A model generated the notes under the pieces. That model worked only from the letters and a program-made list of their open reading frames with translations. It did no database searches and had not been told where the DNA came from. A stretch of DNA of 64,000 nucleotides from CAVROP01 sp050008495 (GTDB lineage: Bacteria > Acidobacteriota > Terriglobia > UBA7540). Of this stretch, positions 26,337-34,822 are shown one piece after another. The position numbers and the translations under genes are program-made. The DNA lies in contig JBEKMN010000002.1 of assembly GCA_050008495.1 (NCBI GenBank), forward strand, positions 88,291-152,290, given 5' to 3'. Position 1 is the stretch's first letter. Each line of letters starts with the position of its first letter.

Positions 26337-27221
26337 ATGGCAGCCGCCACCAAACCGCGGAGACATTTCGTTCTGATCACGGGGATGAGCGGGTCCGGCA
26401 AGGGGTCAGTACTCAAGGCCTTCGAGGACCTCGGCTATCACTGCGTGGATAACCTGCCCGTCGATCTGATCGGGCGGTTCGTGGAAAGATGCCAGCAGCG
26501 GGCCAGCCGGACGCAGCGCGCGGCGGTAGTGGTGGATATTCGCGAAGGCGCGGCTCTCAGCCAACTCCCCACGGTCTATCGCGACCTCAGAAACAACTAC
26601 GCGAATTTATCGCTGGTTTTCCTGGAAGCCTCAGACAAAGCCTTGATCAGCCGCTTTGAAGAGACTCGGCGGCCGCATCCCCTGGGGCGCGACCTTCCGG
26701 TGCGCGAGGGAATCCGGCTGGAACGCACGCTGCTGAAGCCCATGCGGCAGCTTGCGGACGTCACGATCGATTCCACGCGGATGAACGTCCACGAATTGCG
26801 AGACCTCATCCAGGCGCGCTTCGGGGGACCCTCGGCAGCAAGAGCCATCCGGGTTTCCGTGGTCTCGTTTGGATTTCGGTCCGGACTGCCTCCCGATGCG
26901 AACCTGGTATTCGACGTACGTTTTCTTCCCAATCCTAACTACGTACCGCGGTTGAAAAGCAAGACCGGGCAAGACGCGGTGGTGCAGCGCTTCATGGATT
27001 CCTTCCCGTCTACGCGGGCCTTCATGAAACATCTGATGGACCTGCTTTTCTACCTTCTTCCCAAATACATTCAAGAAGGGAAGAGCTACCTGACCATTGC
27101 GATTGGCTGTACGGGGGGGCGTCACCGCTCCGTCGGCGTCGCGGAAAAGCTGGGCCGCGCCCTGGCGGAGGAAGGCTACAAGACCCGCGTTTCACACCGC
27201 GACATCGGGAACGAGCCGTGA
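26337..27221 (+). CDS. rapZ: RNase adapter protein RapZ
   Basis: A protein of 294 aa. The N-terminal P-loop is ITGMSGSGKGSVLKAFEDLG (Walker A residues 16-23), followed by CVDNLPVDL; the C-terminal domain has FDVRFLPNPNYVPRL and IGCTGGRHRSVGVAEKL. RapZ controls amino-sugar synthesis through small RNAs in E. coli and binds nucleotides or UDP-GlcNAc in others. Here it is separated from hpf by a repeat array and overlaps a ROK kinase gene by four bases (GTGA). Confidence 0.95.
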   Translation: MAAATKPRRHFVLITGMSGSGKGSVLKAFEDLGYHCVDNLPVDLIGRFVERCQQRASRTQRAAVVVDIREGAALSQLPTVYRDLRNNYANLSLVFLEASDKALISRFEETRRPHPLGRDLPVREGIRLERTLLKPMRQLADVTIDSTRMNVHELRDLIQARFGGPSAARAIRVSVVSFGFRSGLPPDANLVFDVRFLPNPNYVPRLKSKTGQDAVVQRFMDSFPSTRAFMKHLMDLLFYLLPKYIQEGKSYLTIAIGCTGGRHRSVGVAEKLGRALAEEGYKTRVSHRDIGNEP

Positions 27222-28177
27222 GTACCGTCCTTGCCATCGACATCGGCGGAACGCATTTCCGCATCGCTCTCTTCGATCGCCAGGGGCGCCAGTTGGTGAT
27301 CTCGGAAGGCGAGACTCTGCGCTCAGGCGGCCGCGAATGGATGCTCGACGAGATCCGCCAGCGCACTCTGGCTCTTCTCGGACAGGCGGGCTTAAGCGTG
27401 GCCGCGTGCGGAATCAGCTTCGGCGGTCCCGTGGATTTCCGGCATCAGAAGGTCACCTCGGTCCATTCGCCGGGTTGGAAAGACTTTTCATTTGCGCAGT
27501 GGGTCGACGCGAATCTGCACCTGCCCTGCCTGATTGACAACGACGCTAACGCGGGCGCGCTGGGCGAGTTCCGTTACGGGGCCGGCCGCGGCACGGAAGC
27601 CATGGTTTATGTCACCCTGAGTACAGGCATCGGGGCCGGGGTGATCTTGAATGGGAAGATCCATCGGGGCAAGGACGGCCTGGCAGGGGAATTAGGGCAT
27701 ATTCCCATCTCCGAGGTAGGAAACACCTGTTCCTGCGGAGCTCGAGGCTGCCTGGAGAGTTTCAGCTCGGGATGGGCGATCGCCGAGCGAGGCAGAGAAT
27801 GGAGGCGGCGCCGCGGAGATTCACTCGCTGCCCTTGGCGACTCGAGCCGGTCAAGGTCCGAGGGGATCACGGCCAGGGAAATCGCCCAGGCAGCCGCTCA
27901 AGGCGATCCGGCGGACCTCGAGATCATGCGGGCGGCGGCCCGTTCTCTGGCTCGCGGATTGTTGACGGTGATCCGAATACTCAACCCGGACCGGATTATC
28001 CTGGGCGGAGGACTGATTCAGGCCGGTGCGGTCCTGCTCGATCCGCTGCTCGAGTCTCTCGCCAATCTAGCCTCGCCTACGATTGGCTATTCGACGGAGA
28101 TTGTCGCTGCCGGACTGGGCGCGTACTCGCCCCTGTACGGCGCTGCGGCCATGGCCCTTGACCTCGCGGGACATTAG
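27218..28177 (+). CDS. ROK-family sugar kinase (glucokinase-like)
   Basis: A cytoplasmic kinase of 319 aa. The phosphate-binding LAIDIGGTHFRIALFD is at the N-terminus, and LIDNDANAGALGE gives the catalytic Asp. The ROK zinc motif is complete: ELGHIPI with the His, then NTCSCGARGCLES. It lacks an N-terminal HTH, so it is a kinase and not a repressor. Start GTG 27218 overlaps rapZ, implying coupling between sugar phosphorylation and RapZ. Confidence 0.9.
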   Translation: MSTVLAIDIGGTHFRIALFDRQGRQLVISEGETLRSGGREWMLDEIRQRTLALLGQAGLSVAACGISFGGPVDFRHQKVTSVHSPGWKDFSFAQWVDANLHLPCLIDNDANAGALGEFRYGAGRGTEAMVYVTLSTGIGAGVILNGKIHRGKDGLAGELGHIPISEVGNTCSCGARGCLESFSSGWAIAERGREWRRRRGDSLAALGDSSRSRSEGITAREIAQAAAQGDPADLEIMRAAARSLARGLLTVIRILNPDRIILGGGLIQAGAVLLDPLLESLANLASPTIGYSTEIVAAGLGAYSPLYGAAAMALDLAGH

Positions 28178-28203
28178 TAGCGAGGCGCTCTCTGGCCGCC
28201 TAC

Positions 28204-28298
28204 CGTGGTGCGGGCGTCCCGCCCGCAGTGGCGCGGGCATCCTGCCCGCGCGTGGGAGCGGGACGCTCCCGCGACAGCGGGCGAGACGCCCGCACCAC
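28204..28298. repeat. Nested GC-rich inverted repeats
   Basis: The outer pair is GTGGTGCGGGCGTC / GACGCCCGCACCAC. Inner pairs are GCGCGGGCA / TGCCCGCGC and GGGAGCG / CGCTCCC. It lies 26 bp after the ROK gene stop and may act as a transcription barrier. No gene is seen in the rest of the gap to 28473. Confidence 0.75.
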
Positions 28299-28473
28299 AA
28301 CGCCGCCCGTCCATCCCCTGTAACCTGCATTCAATCCCCAACGTCCATATGCGTGACTGCTGGTTCCGCCAGGGCTCGGGATCGGCGAGATGAAAAGGGC
28401 AGGGAACTCAAGGAACCAGCAAAGTGCGCCCACCCCGCATGGATACAAGCGGGGGGCGAAAAGGAGGATTCCA

Positions 28474-29217
28474 ATGCGCGGAACAAGACTACTCTTCGCG
28501 GCGTTGATGCTGGCTCTTGCGGCCCAGGTGGGATTCGCCAGGAAACAGGCAGACTCGCCTGCACAGATCACGGCGAAGATTGAGGACAAGCTTTATCACG
28601 CTCAAGTTTTCAAGCACGGCAACGTTCAGGTCAGTGTGGACAACGGAGTGGCCACGCTGAGCGGGACGGTGGATTCCGTCGGCTACAAGATGGATGCGGA
28701 ACGCGCGGCGCGTAAGGTGGATGGCGTGACCGTCGTTGACAACATCAGTGTCCATGCCGATGATGTCACGTCCCGCCAGATCGCGGACCAGGCGAGGAAA
28801 GATATCGTGACGTACTATGCTTACACCATTTTCGACAATGTAAACCTGCAGCTTCAGGACGGCCGCTTGGCGGTGAGCGGCCAAGTCACGCAGCCCTTCA
28901 AGAAGTCAGACATCGCCAACTTCCTCGCTCACATCAAGGGAGTGGCGGAACTCGACGACAACCTCGAAGTGCTCCCGACTTCCCAGTTCGACGATCGCTT
29001 GCGCCTGGCTGTGGCGCGGGCGATTTACAGAGACCCGTTCTTCGTTCGTTACGGCGATCAGGCCTTGCCGCCCATTCACATCATCGTGAAGAACGGCAGC
29101 GTGACACTGGAAGGCGTCGTCGCCAACCAGCTTGATCGCGTCAAGGCTGAGGCCGACGCGCGTTTCGCGGCCACGTATTTCGCCTTCACCGATAACCTGC
29201 GCCTCGAGAAGTCCTAG
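28474..29217 (+). CDS. Exported BON-domain protein
   Basis: A protein of 247 aa from ATG 28474, chosen because AAGGAGGATTCCA precedes it and a signal peptide follows (LLFAALMLALAAQVGFA). Three BON domains are visible: about 30-95 (VQVSVDNGVATLSGTVDSVG), 100-165 (VNLQLQDGRLAVSGQVTQP) and 170-245 (IHIIVKNGSVTLEGVVANQ). BON domains are thought to bind phospholipids or cell-envelope components, and OsmY-type proteins protect against osmotic stress. It is probably periplasmic. Confidence 0.85.
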   Translation: MRGTRLLFAALMLALAAQVGFARKQADSPAQITAKIEDKLYHAQVFKHGNVQVSVDNGVATLSGTVDSVGYKMDAERAARKVDGVTVVDNISVHADDVTSRQIADQARKDIVTYYAYTIFDNVNLQLQDGRLAVSGQVTQPFKKSDIANFLAHIKGVAELDDNLEVLPTSQFDDRLRLAVARAIYRDPFFVRYGDQALPPIHIIVKNGSVTLEGVVANQLDRVKAEADARFAATYFAFTDNLRLEKS

Positions 29218-29349
29218 CGGCGCGCGTCAGGCACTGCCCCCTGGAGCCGATTTCGGCATTGCTCCAGGGGGCGCGCAGCAGGTTGACTGCGATTCAGGTC
29301 CGCACTTCAGGACGATTTCAGGTGTAAGATGTAGAGGGAGTGACGAATT

Positions 29350-29568
29350 ATGCAGACGGTCAAGGACCTTTCAATCGAGGAGCTGAAAGCGCTCATCGGC
29401 GAGGTGGTCGAGCAGAAGTTCCGAGAGATTCTGACTGATCCCGACGCGGGACTTGCACTGCGACCAGAAATTCGAGAACGCCTTCTGCGGGATCTCGAGG
29501 ACCCTCGGATCGAGGGTGAAAGCATTCCCGCGACCGAAGTTGCCCGCCGCCGCGGCCTGGAATGGTAG
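29350..29568 (+). CDS. Small antitoxin-like protein
   Basis: A protein of 72 aa, acidic and helical (LSIEELKALIGEVVEQKFRE, then ATEVARRRGLEW). It looks like a RelB-type or prevent-host-death-like antitoxin. One base downstream starts a fragment with the beginning of a RelE toxin, so this is the surviving half of a decayed toxin-antitoxin pair. Confidence 0.6.
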   Translation: MQTVKDLSIEELKALIGEVVEQKFREILTDPDAGLALRPEIRERLLRDLEDPRIEGESIPATEVARRRGLEW

Positions 29569-29625
29569 ATGTACCAAGTCGAGTTCCGTCCGAAAGCGGC
29601 TTTGGACTTTGATCACCTCAATTAA
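29569..29625 (+). pseudogene. RelE/ParE-type toxin fragment
   Basis: An 18-residue frame, MYQVEFRPKAALDFDHLN, ends in TAA. It matches the usual N-terminus of RelE-family toxins (about 85-90 aa when complete), and nothing after the stop continues it in another frame. It is placed directly after an antitoxin-like gene. Confidence 0.5.
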
Positions 29626-29644
29626 CTGCGCGTGCCCACGCGAA

Positions 29645-29995
29645 TCACGCTAGCGGCAGAAACTCCACCCAGCCGGCCCAATCCTCAGGGTCAGAGGCGA
29701 AAGCGATCAGCTCCAAATCCTTCACACACTGACCAATGGTGACGTCGAGTTGAGGAGCGAAGACGACCCCTGCGAAGGGCAGGGCGTTCTCCTGACGTCG
29801 CGCCGCCTCCCTCAGAAAGTCCTCATCCTGCGTCACCAGCACGCGGCCGAGCGTCGAGGCGCGATCGAGGAGCTTCGGATCTTCCAGCTTGCCTGCGTCG
29901 TCTTCCTGCGCGGTGAGCACATCGACACCGCGCAAGCGCAATTCGAATGTCATCGCGTAAGGGACGTGAACGTCCATGTAGAGGCGGATGCTCAC
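29645..29995 (-). CDS. DUF5615 PIN-like protein, probable toxin
   Basis: A protein of 116 aa: IRLYMDVHVPYAMTFELRLR, then RVLVTQDEDFLREA, the acidic pattern of PIN-like DUF5615. It is preceded by a DUF433 gene whose stop overlaps its ATG (29992-29995). This is the second such pair in the window; sequence similarity to the pair at 14.7 kb is low. Confidence 0.85.
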   Translation of the reverse strand: MSIRLYMDVHVPYAMTFELRLRGVDVLTAQEDDAGKLEDPKLLDRASTLGRVLVTQDEDFLREAARRQENALPFAGVVFAPQLDVTIGQCVKDLELIAFASDPEDWAGWVEFLPLA

Positions 29996-30306
29996 CGCTG
30001 CATTTTGAGCTTGAGGAGCTTCTGCCGGAGCGCAGGATTGGTGACGCTGGGCCTCAACCGTTCCGCTTCCTCATGCCGCTCCTCAATTTCCGAGTCGAGC
30101 TTTTGCTGATTGTCGTAATAATACGCGAGAGCAGAATGAATCTGGGCCAAGGAGAGGTGGGGATGCTGAAAGTGGATCTCCTCGGGGCTCCAACCATAAG
30201 CGAGTTTGTCGAGCACGATCTCGACAACCTTTGTGTTGGCTCCCGTAATCGAGGCCACCCCCTGATCATCAATCTCGATGTGAGTCGAAACAAGACTCGC
30301 CGCCAC
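29992..30306 (-). CDS. DUF433 protein, probable antitoxin
   Basis: A protein of 104 aa with IEIDDQGVASITGANTKVVE and the HTH-like AYGWSPEEIHFQHPHLSLAQIHSAL, then a charged helical tail (DSEIEERHEEAERL). It overlaps the downstream DUF5615 gene by 4 bp. Confidence 0.82.
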   Translation of the reverse strand: MAASLVSTHIEIDDQGVASITGANTKVVEIVLDKLAYGWSPEEIHFQHPHLSLAQIHSALAYYYDNQQKLDSEIEERHEEAERLRPSVTNPALRQKLLKLKMQR

Positions 30307-30399
30307 GGTGATTCACCCCTTCGATCTCTCAGCCTAATATAGCACAATCCCGGCTCAGGCTACTGCTTCGTCGGCGAGATATGATCGTGGATACTGCTG

Positions 30400-31473
30400 C
30401 TAGCGGTCGATTTCCACGATACTGTCACGAGGGATGCTGTAGGAATCTGAGCGCAGCAGGACTCGTTTGTACTGGGCTGGTTTCTCGGCGGGAAGATAGA
30501 AGATGACGGCGACGTTGGGCTGAGTGGCGAGGTACCTGCGCGTGCCGTCGACCCCCATCACAAAGCAACCTGCCGAGCGTCCGTCGGTGTCGGTGCCGGT
30601 AGCGGCCAGAACCGCGGCAGAGAGCACGCCCTGGACCGGCCAACCGGTATGCGGGTTCATGATGTGGCAATAGCTTTTGCCGTCAATCTCAAAGAACCTC
30701 TCGTAATTCCCGGACGTCGACAGTGAGTAGTTCTGAAGATGGATGACATCCGCGGGCTTGTGCGCATCGTAAGGATCGCGAAGGGTGATTTTCCAGCCCT
30801 GCGCGCCGGGAGGCGAGCCGAGGGCGTAGATGCTGCTGGTGCCGCTGGAGACCAGCGCGGAGGTAATCCCGTTTGAGCGCAGGATGTCGGCAGCCTGATC
30901 CACGGCATAGCCCTTGGCGATTCCCCCCAGATCGATTTCAACTCCGCTCTCGTCAAACCGGATGGTGCGCCGTTCGGCATCCAGTTTCAGGTGCCGGTAC
31001 CCGACTCGCTTGAGCACTTCCTTAATCTCCGCCGAGGTGGGCAGGCGGCCCCGGCCGCGGAAGAAACCCCAGGATTTCATGAGCGGGCCGACCGTGACGT
31101 CAAAGGCGCCGTCCGTCTGTTCGCTGCGCTGGACGCAGATTTCGAGCAAGTGAAACAGCCCGGGCTCCACGACCACGGGATGGCCGGCGGCCTCGCGGTT
31201 GATGGCGGAGAGTTCACTCTCCGGCTTGTAGTTGCTCATCTGCTCGTCCAGCCGGTCAACTTCTTCGAACACCTGCTCCACAACCTCCGCAAGGAAAGCA
31301 CGATCGCGCCCGTAAACAGCCACGGTGAAGATGGTGCCCATGCTTTCGTGCGAGGCCTCGTAGCGGACGAGGGGCTCAGAGGCAGTGACGAGTGACGAGT
31401 GACAAGTGACGAGGAAGGCCGCGATCAATAGTGAATGGTGAATGGTGAATAGTGAATTGCGGTAGCGGGTCAT
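30400..31473 (-). CDS. apbE: FAD:protein FMN transferase ApbE
   Basis: A flavin transferase of 357 aa from ATG 31473 that attaches FMN to Thr of exported flavoproteins. Visible motifs are MGTIFTVAVYG, DEQMSNYKPESELSAIN, FDVTVGPLMKSWGF, DLGGIAKGYAVDQA, YCHIMNPHTGWPV and the DTDGRSAGCFVMG Mg region. The signal segment (residues about 5-30, LFTIHHSLLIAAFLVTC) is encoded by two different heptamer repeat arrays. An in-frame ATG also exists at 31497. No flavoprotein partner (Rnf, Nqr, NosR) is in the window. Confidence 0.92.
   Translation of the reverse strand: MTRYRNSLFTIHHSLLIAAFLVTCHSSLVTASEPLVRYEASHESMGTIFTVAVYGRDRAFLAEVVEQVFEEVDRLDEQMSNYKPESELSAINREAAGHPVVVEPGLFHLLEICVQRSEQTDGAFDVTVGPLMKSWGFFRGRGRLPTSAEIKEVLKRVGYRHLKLDAERRTIRFDESGVEIDLGGIAKGYAVDQAADILRSNGITSALVSSGTSSIYALGSPPGAQGWKITLRDPYDAHKPADVIHLQNYSLSTSGNYERFFEIDGKSYCHIMNPHTGWPVQGVLSAAVLAATGTDTDGRSAGCFVMGVDGTRRYLATQPNVAVIFYLPAEKPAQYKRVLLRSDSYSIPRDSIVEIDR
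31384..31457. repeat. Heptamer arrays G-left (AGTGACG and GTGAATR) in apbE
   Basis: Four AGTGACR units (31384-31411) and four GTGAATR units (31432-31457) lie in the 5' end of apbE. The second set is complementary in word to the array at 31582-31633. Confidence 0.75.
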
Positions 31474-31581
31474 GATTCCGTGGCGGATAATAGGCAACGG
31501 CGTATTATTAACGGTGAGTCGTATCGATTCGAATCACAGCACAGGCCTGACGACCGTAACACCTCGCGCCGATACATTTTC

Positions 31582-31633
31582 ATAATTTACAATTTATAAT
31601 TTACAATTCACAATTCACTATTCACCATTTACT
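31582..31633. repeat. Heptamer array G-right (YTATTCA/TAATTTA)
   Basis: Seven degenerate units (TAATTTA, CAATTTA, CAATTCA, CTATTCA, CCATTTA) end 1 bp before the TGA of the oxidoreductase gene on the minus strand. They are inverted relative to the GTGAATR units at 31432-31457, with 124 bp between. Confidence 0.75.
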
Positions 31634-31634
31634 C

Positions 31635-32954
31635 TCAGCTAACCGTCTTCCTGGGCCAAAACACCTTCTGCCCGGTTTCGACGGCGCGGTTGCCGTAGAT
31701 CACACCTTGTGCATCGGCGACGCCGATCTCGAGCGGAGCGATGACCGGCTTGCCATCCCGGATCGTGGCGAAGAAATTCGACATTTCGCTCCACCACGGG
31801 TCGTGGGCTTCCTCGTATTTATAAATCCCCATCGACGCCAGCCAGCGCTTGGCGTAGAGCATCTCGCGGTCAACGAAGCCCGTCGCCTGATTCGCGGTGC
31901 GGTCCGGGAAGATGGGGATTCCTTCCTGGGTTGCAGCCTTTGAAACCGTGGCGCCGGCCCACCAGTTTTCCTTCAAACCGGCATTGGAAACTTTGGCCAC
32001 GGGCTCACGAAAGAAGAGCCCTTTGCCGAGCGTGATCACCAGGGTTCCGCGATCGCCCATGATTTCTTCTTGAAACTGGAAGTGCTCGTTGAAGAGTACG
32101 CCGCTCCACAGGAACTTCTGGCCGTCCGGGTATTCGTAAATCGCCTGGATGTTATCGCAGACTTCGCGCCCATCCTTCCAGTAGTCGATCCCGCCCGTCG
32201 CGGTGACTGAGACCGGATCCGCTCCGAAGGCCCAATTCGCCACATCCAACTGATGCGAGCACAATTCCGCAAATAACCCGCCGGAGTATTCCTTGTACAT
32301 CCGCCAGTTGATCAGGCGCTCGAACTTGGGGTCGGGCACGGGCCGCCGCCAATTGCTGTTGCGATGCCAGTTGGCGCGCACGAACAACACTTTGCCCAGG
32401 GCGCCTTTGTGGACCATCTCCATGGCCACCTGGTAAAGGTCGCTGGAACGGCGTTGCAGGCCCACTTGCAGCGCTTGTTTTGGATGCTCTTCCGCCGCCT
32501 TGCGAATTTGCATCTCTTCGTCTTCCTTGAAGTACATGGTCTTTTCGACGAAGACGTGCTTGCCGGCGCTCATGGCATCCGTCACCATCTGGGTGTGGAG
32601 GTTAAGTGGCGTCACCACCATCACGGCGTCGAGATCCTTCCTCTCCAGCATCTCATGGTAGTTCTCATAGGTCTGCGGATTCGATCCGATGGTTTCGACA
32701 CCCTTCTTGAGATTGGGAGGATAGATGTCGCAAGTCGCAATACACCGGCCGTCGGGAATGGTCGCCAGAAACTTCAACAACGTACACCCCTCCGTTCCGG
32801 TGCCAATCATCCCATAGTTGACGACGCTGTTGGGGCTAGGATTGGCCAGAATGGCGGGCGCTCCGCCGCCGGGGAGTGCGGAGGCCGCTGCCACCGCGGC
32901 AGCCGTCTTCAAGAAATCGCGGCGGCTAACGTCTTGGTCTTTCTCCATAGTCAA
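31635..32954 (-). CDS. Gfo/Idh/MocA-family oxidoreductase, Tat-exported
   Basis: A protein of 439 aa. The N-terminus has a Tat motif and hydrophobic stretch (SRRDFLKTAAAVAAASALPG). The Rossmann domain begins with VVNYGMIGTGTEGCTLL and has KHVFVEKTMYF, where family members have the EKP motif; here Pro is replaced by Thr. The C-terminal domain has GGLFAELCSHQLDVANWAFG. Such enzymes act on sugars or related compounds with tightly bound NAD(P). Two further members lie at 52.4-55.4 kb. Confidence 0.88.
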   Translation of the reverse strand: MTMEKDQDVSRRDFLKTAAAVAAASALPGGGAPAILANPSPNSVVNYGMIGTGTEGCTLLKFLATIPDGRCIATCDIYPPNLKKGVETIGSNPQTYENYHEMLERKDLDAVMVVTPLNLHTQMVTDAMSAGKHVFVEKTMYFKEDEEMQIRKAAEEHPKQALQVGLQRRSSDLYQVAMEMVHKGALGKVLFVRANWHRNSNWRRPVPDPKFERLINWRMYKEYSGGLFAELCSHQLDVANWAFGADPVSVTATGGIDYWKDGREVCDNIQAIYEYPDGQKFLWSGVLFNEHFQFQEEIMGDRGTLVITLGKGLFFREPVAKVSNAGLKENWWAGATVSKAATQEGIPIFPDRTANQATGFVDREMLYAKRWLASMGIYKYEEAHDPWWSEMSNFFATIRDGKPVIAPLEIGVADAQGVIYGNRAVETGQKVFWPRKTVS

Positions 32955-33056
32955 AACTCCGATCTCAAAAAAGCTAAAAGTTTCGGAAATATTCTACACT
33001 CACACCGGACAGAATGCACCTGCGATATACTGGATAAGGAGGACGACTGGGAGAAG

Positions 33057-34604
33057 TTGAAGCGCTGGACAAAGTTCGTTGCCTGCAACCTTCTGGGGCT
33101 CGCCGCCTCGATCCCTGTGGCCCTCGCACAGAGTTCTTCGTTCTCTCCTCCCCCGGACGAAGTCACCACCGAAAGCCTGAAGTTCACGCAAGCCTACGGC
33201 GCCATTCAGGAGAATTTCGCGGACCCTGTCGATCCCGATAGCGCGGTTCTGGATGGCGGCATCCGGGGCATGCTCTCGGCTCTGGACCCCTTCTGTTCGT
33301 TCTTCGACAAAGACCAATTCGAACTTCTGAAGCAACAGACGCGCGGCGAGGCGCTGGGTTTTGGTTCCATCCTTTATGTGACGCCCGGGAAATTGCTGGT
33401 GCTTCAGACCGCCCAAGGATCTCCGTCGTGGCGCGCGGGGCTGGGGCCCGGCGATGAAATCGTGGAAATCAACGGCACGCGAGTCAACCAGATCGACTTT
33501 CAATCCCTGGTTGAGTTGCTGCGGCGCTCCCGCTCGCATCCCGTCCGGCTGGGGGTCATCCACCCGGGCCGATACGTCTCGCAGGACTACGACTTGAAGC
33601 CGGCGGAAGTGGCCCTGCCGAGCGTGGACAAGTCGTTTTTGCTTTCTCCCGGAATCGCGTACGTTCACTTGAGCGGCTTCGAGCAGAAGACTCCGCAGGA
33701 AGTCTCGGATGCCGTGGGCAATCTGTCGAAGACGCCTCTCGAGGGCCTGGTGCTCGACCTGCGCGATAATCACGGGGGCGTGGTGGACGCCGCGATCGGC
33801 GTCGCCGGCCTCTTCCTGAAACCCGACGTCCTGGTGATGACCATGCGGGGCAGGGCATCGCCTGAAAAGGCTTACCGCACCACCGCCCCCGGCAAGCGAT
33901 TCGACGTGCCGATCATCGTCCTGGTAAACGGTGATACGGCCAGCGCCGCTGAGGTGCTGGCGGCCGCGCTGCAAGAGCACGACCGGGGGGTGATCGCCGG
34001 TGGGCCAACCTATGGCAAGGGCGTGGTGCAATCCGTCGCGCCCCTGAGCGAGGATACGGGACTTGCTCTGACGAGCGCCCAATACTTCACCCCCAGCGGC
34101 CGCTCGCTGCAACGGCCTATTCCGGGAACAGCCCTGGCATCGCCGGGCAGAGAACTCGATCCGGCGTCTACCTCCAGCCACTTCTCCACCGATGACGGCA
34201 GACCGCTCTCGCCAGGCGGAGGGATTTCTCCCGACGTCCAGATCCCTCCCCGCAATCTCGACCCCTGGGTAACTTTCCTGGACCAAGCCGGAACTTTCAC
34301 CAACTACGCTTCGGAGTACTTGACGTTTCACGGGCGTGCCAACCGGACCTTCGAGCCGGACGCCGCCATGCTTGGCGATTTCAGGGACTACCTCACCAGG
34401 AGAGGAATTCGCACTCCCGCGGAATTCTGGGATAGTGACCAGGAGTACCTGAAACTCCGAATCAAGGTCGAACTTCTCAACTTGGTCTTCGGCCTTTCCA
34501 GCGGCGAGGAAGCGCAAACAAAGGGCGACCCGCAAGTTCAGAGCGCTGCCAGTCTTTTCGCCAGAGTACCCGAAATCCTGAAGGGACCTCGGTCCAGCAA
34601 GTAG
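33057..34604 (+). CDS. S41-family C-terminal processing protease
   Basis: About 515 aa from TTG 33057, after AAGGAGG. A signal peptide is present (FVACNLLGLAASIPVALAQ). A PDZ domain (about 90-175; SPSWRAGLGPGDEIVEING) is followed by the S41 core: GIAYVHLSGF, LVLDLRDNHGG, VLVNGDTASAAEVLAAAL with the catalytic Ser, and TYGKGVVQS with the Lys. CtpA-type proteases trim periplasmic proteins. The frame is open far upstream, but that part is antisense to the oxidoreductase gene. The start is uncertain. Confidence 0.88.
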   Translation: MKRWTKFVACNLLGLAASIPVALAQSSSFSPPPDEVTTESLKFTQAYGAIQENFADPVDPDSAVLDGGIRGMLSALDPFCSFFDKDQFELLKQQTRGEALGFGSILYVTPGKLLVLQTAQGSPSWRAGLGPGDEIVEINGTRVNQIDFQSLVELLRRSRSHPVRLGVIHPGRYVSQDYDLKPAEVALPSVDKSFLLSPGIAYVHLSGFEQKTPQEVSDAVGNLSKTPLEGLVLDLRDNHGGVVDAAIGVAGLFLKPDVLVMTMRGRASPEKAYRTTAPGKRFDVPIIVLVNGDTASAAEVLAAALQEHDRGVIAGGPTYGKGVVQSVAPLSEDTGLALTSAQYFTPSGRSLQRPIPGTALASPGRELDPASTSSHFSTDDGRPLSPGGGISPDVQIPPRNLDPWVTFLDQAGTFTNYASEYLTFHGRANRTFEPDAAMLGDFRDYLTRRGIRTPAEFWDSDQEYLKLRIKVELLNLVFGLSSGEEAQTKGDPQVQSAASLFARVPEILKGPRSSK

Positions 34605-34626
34605 CGCCTCATCCCACACGACGTTT

Positions 34627-34822
34627 TCCTTTGTTTTCATAGACATTCTCGCTTTGTTCCCGCATTTTTCGATGTCACAAACCCGGTTTCACGCCAAGGC
34701 GCGAAGTACGCCAAGGCCGCAAAGTCCCACCACCCCAACCCCTCCTCATCTGAGGAGGGGTCAAGGGTGGTTGATTCCCAGGCCGATCCTTTGTTTTCAT
34801 AGACATTCTCGCTTTGTTCCCT
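34627..34822. repeat. 34-bp direct repeats
   Basis: The same 34 bp (starting CCTTTGTTTTCATAGACATT, ending CTTTGTTCCC) occur at 34627-34660 and 34789-34822. Degenerate relatives on the other strand are seen at 18830-18862, and more loosely at 35025-35075. Confidence 0.8.

Noticed and set aside
32364..33056. N-terminal extension of the S41 protease (long frame from 32364)
   Set aside because: This part is antisense to the oxidoreductase gene and the signal peptide begins only after 33057.
33000..34646. 548-aa open frame on the minus strand
   Set aside because: It is antisense to the S41 protease gene, which has all family motifs; the frame is open because of codon bias in the real gene.
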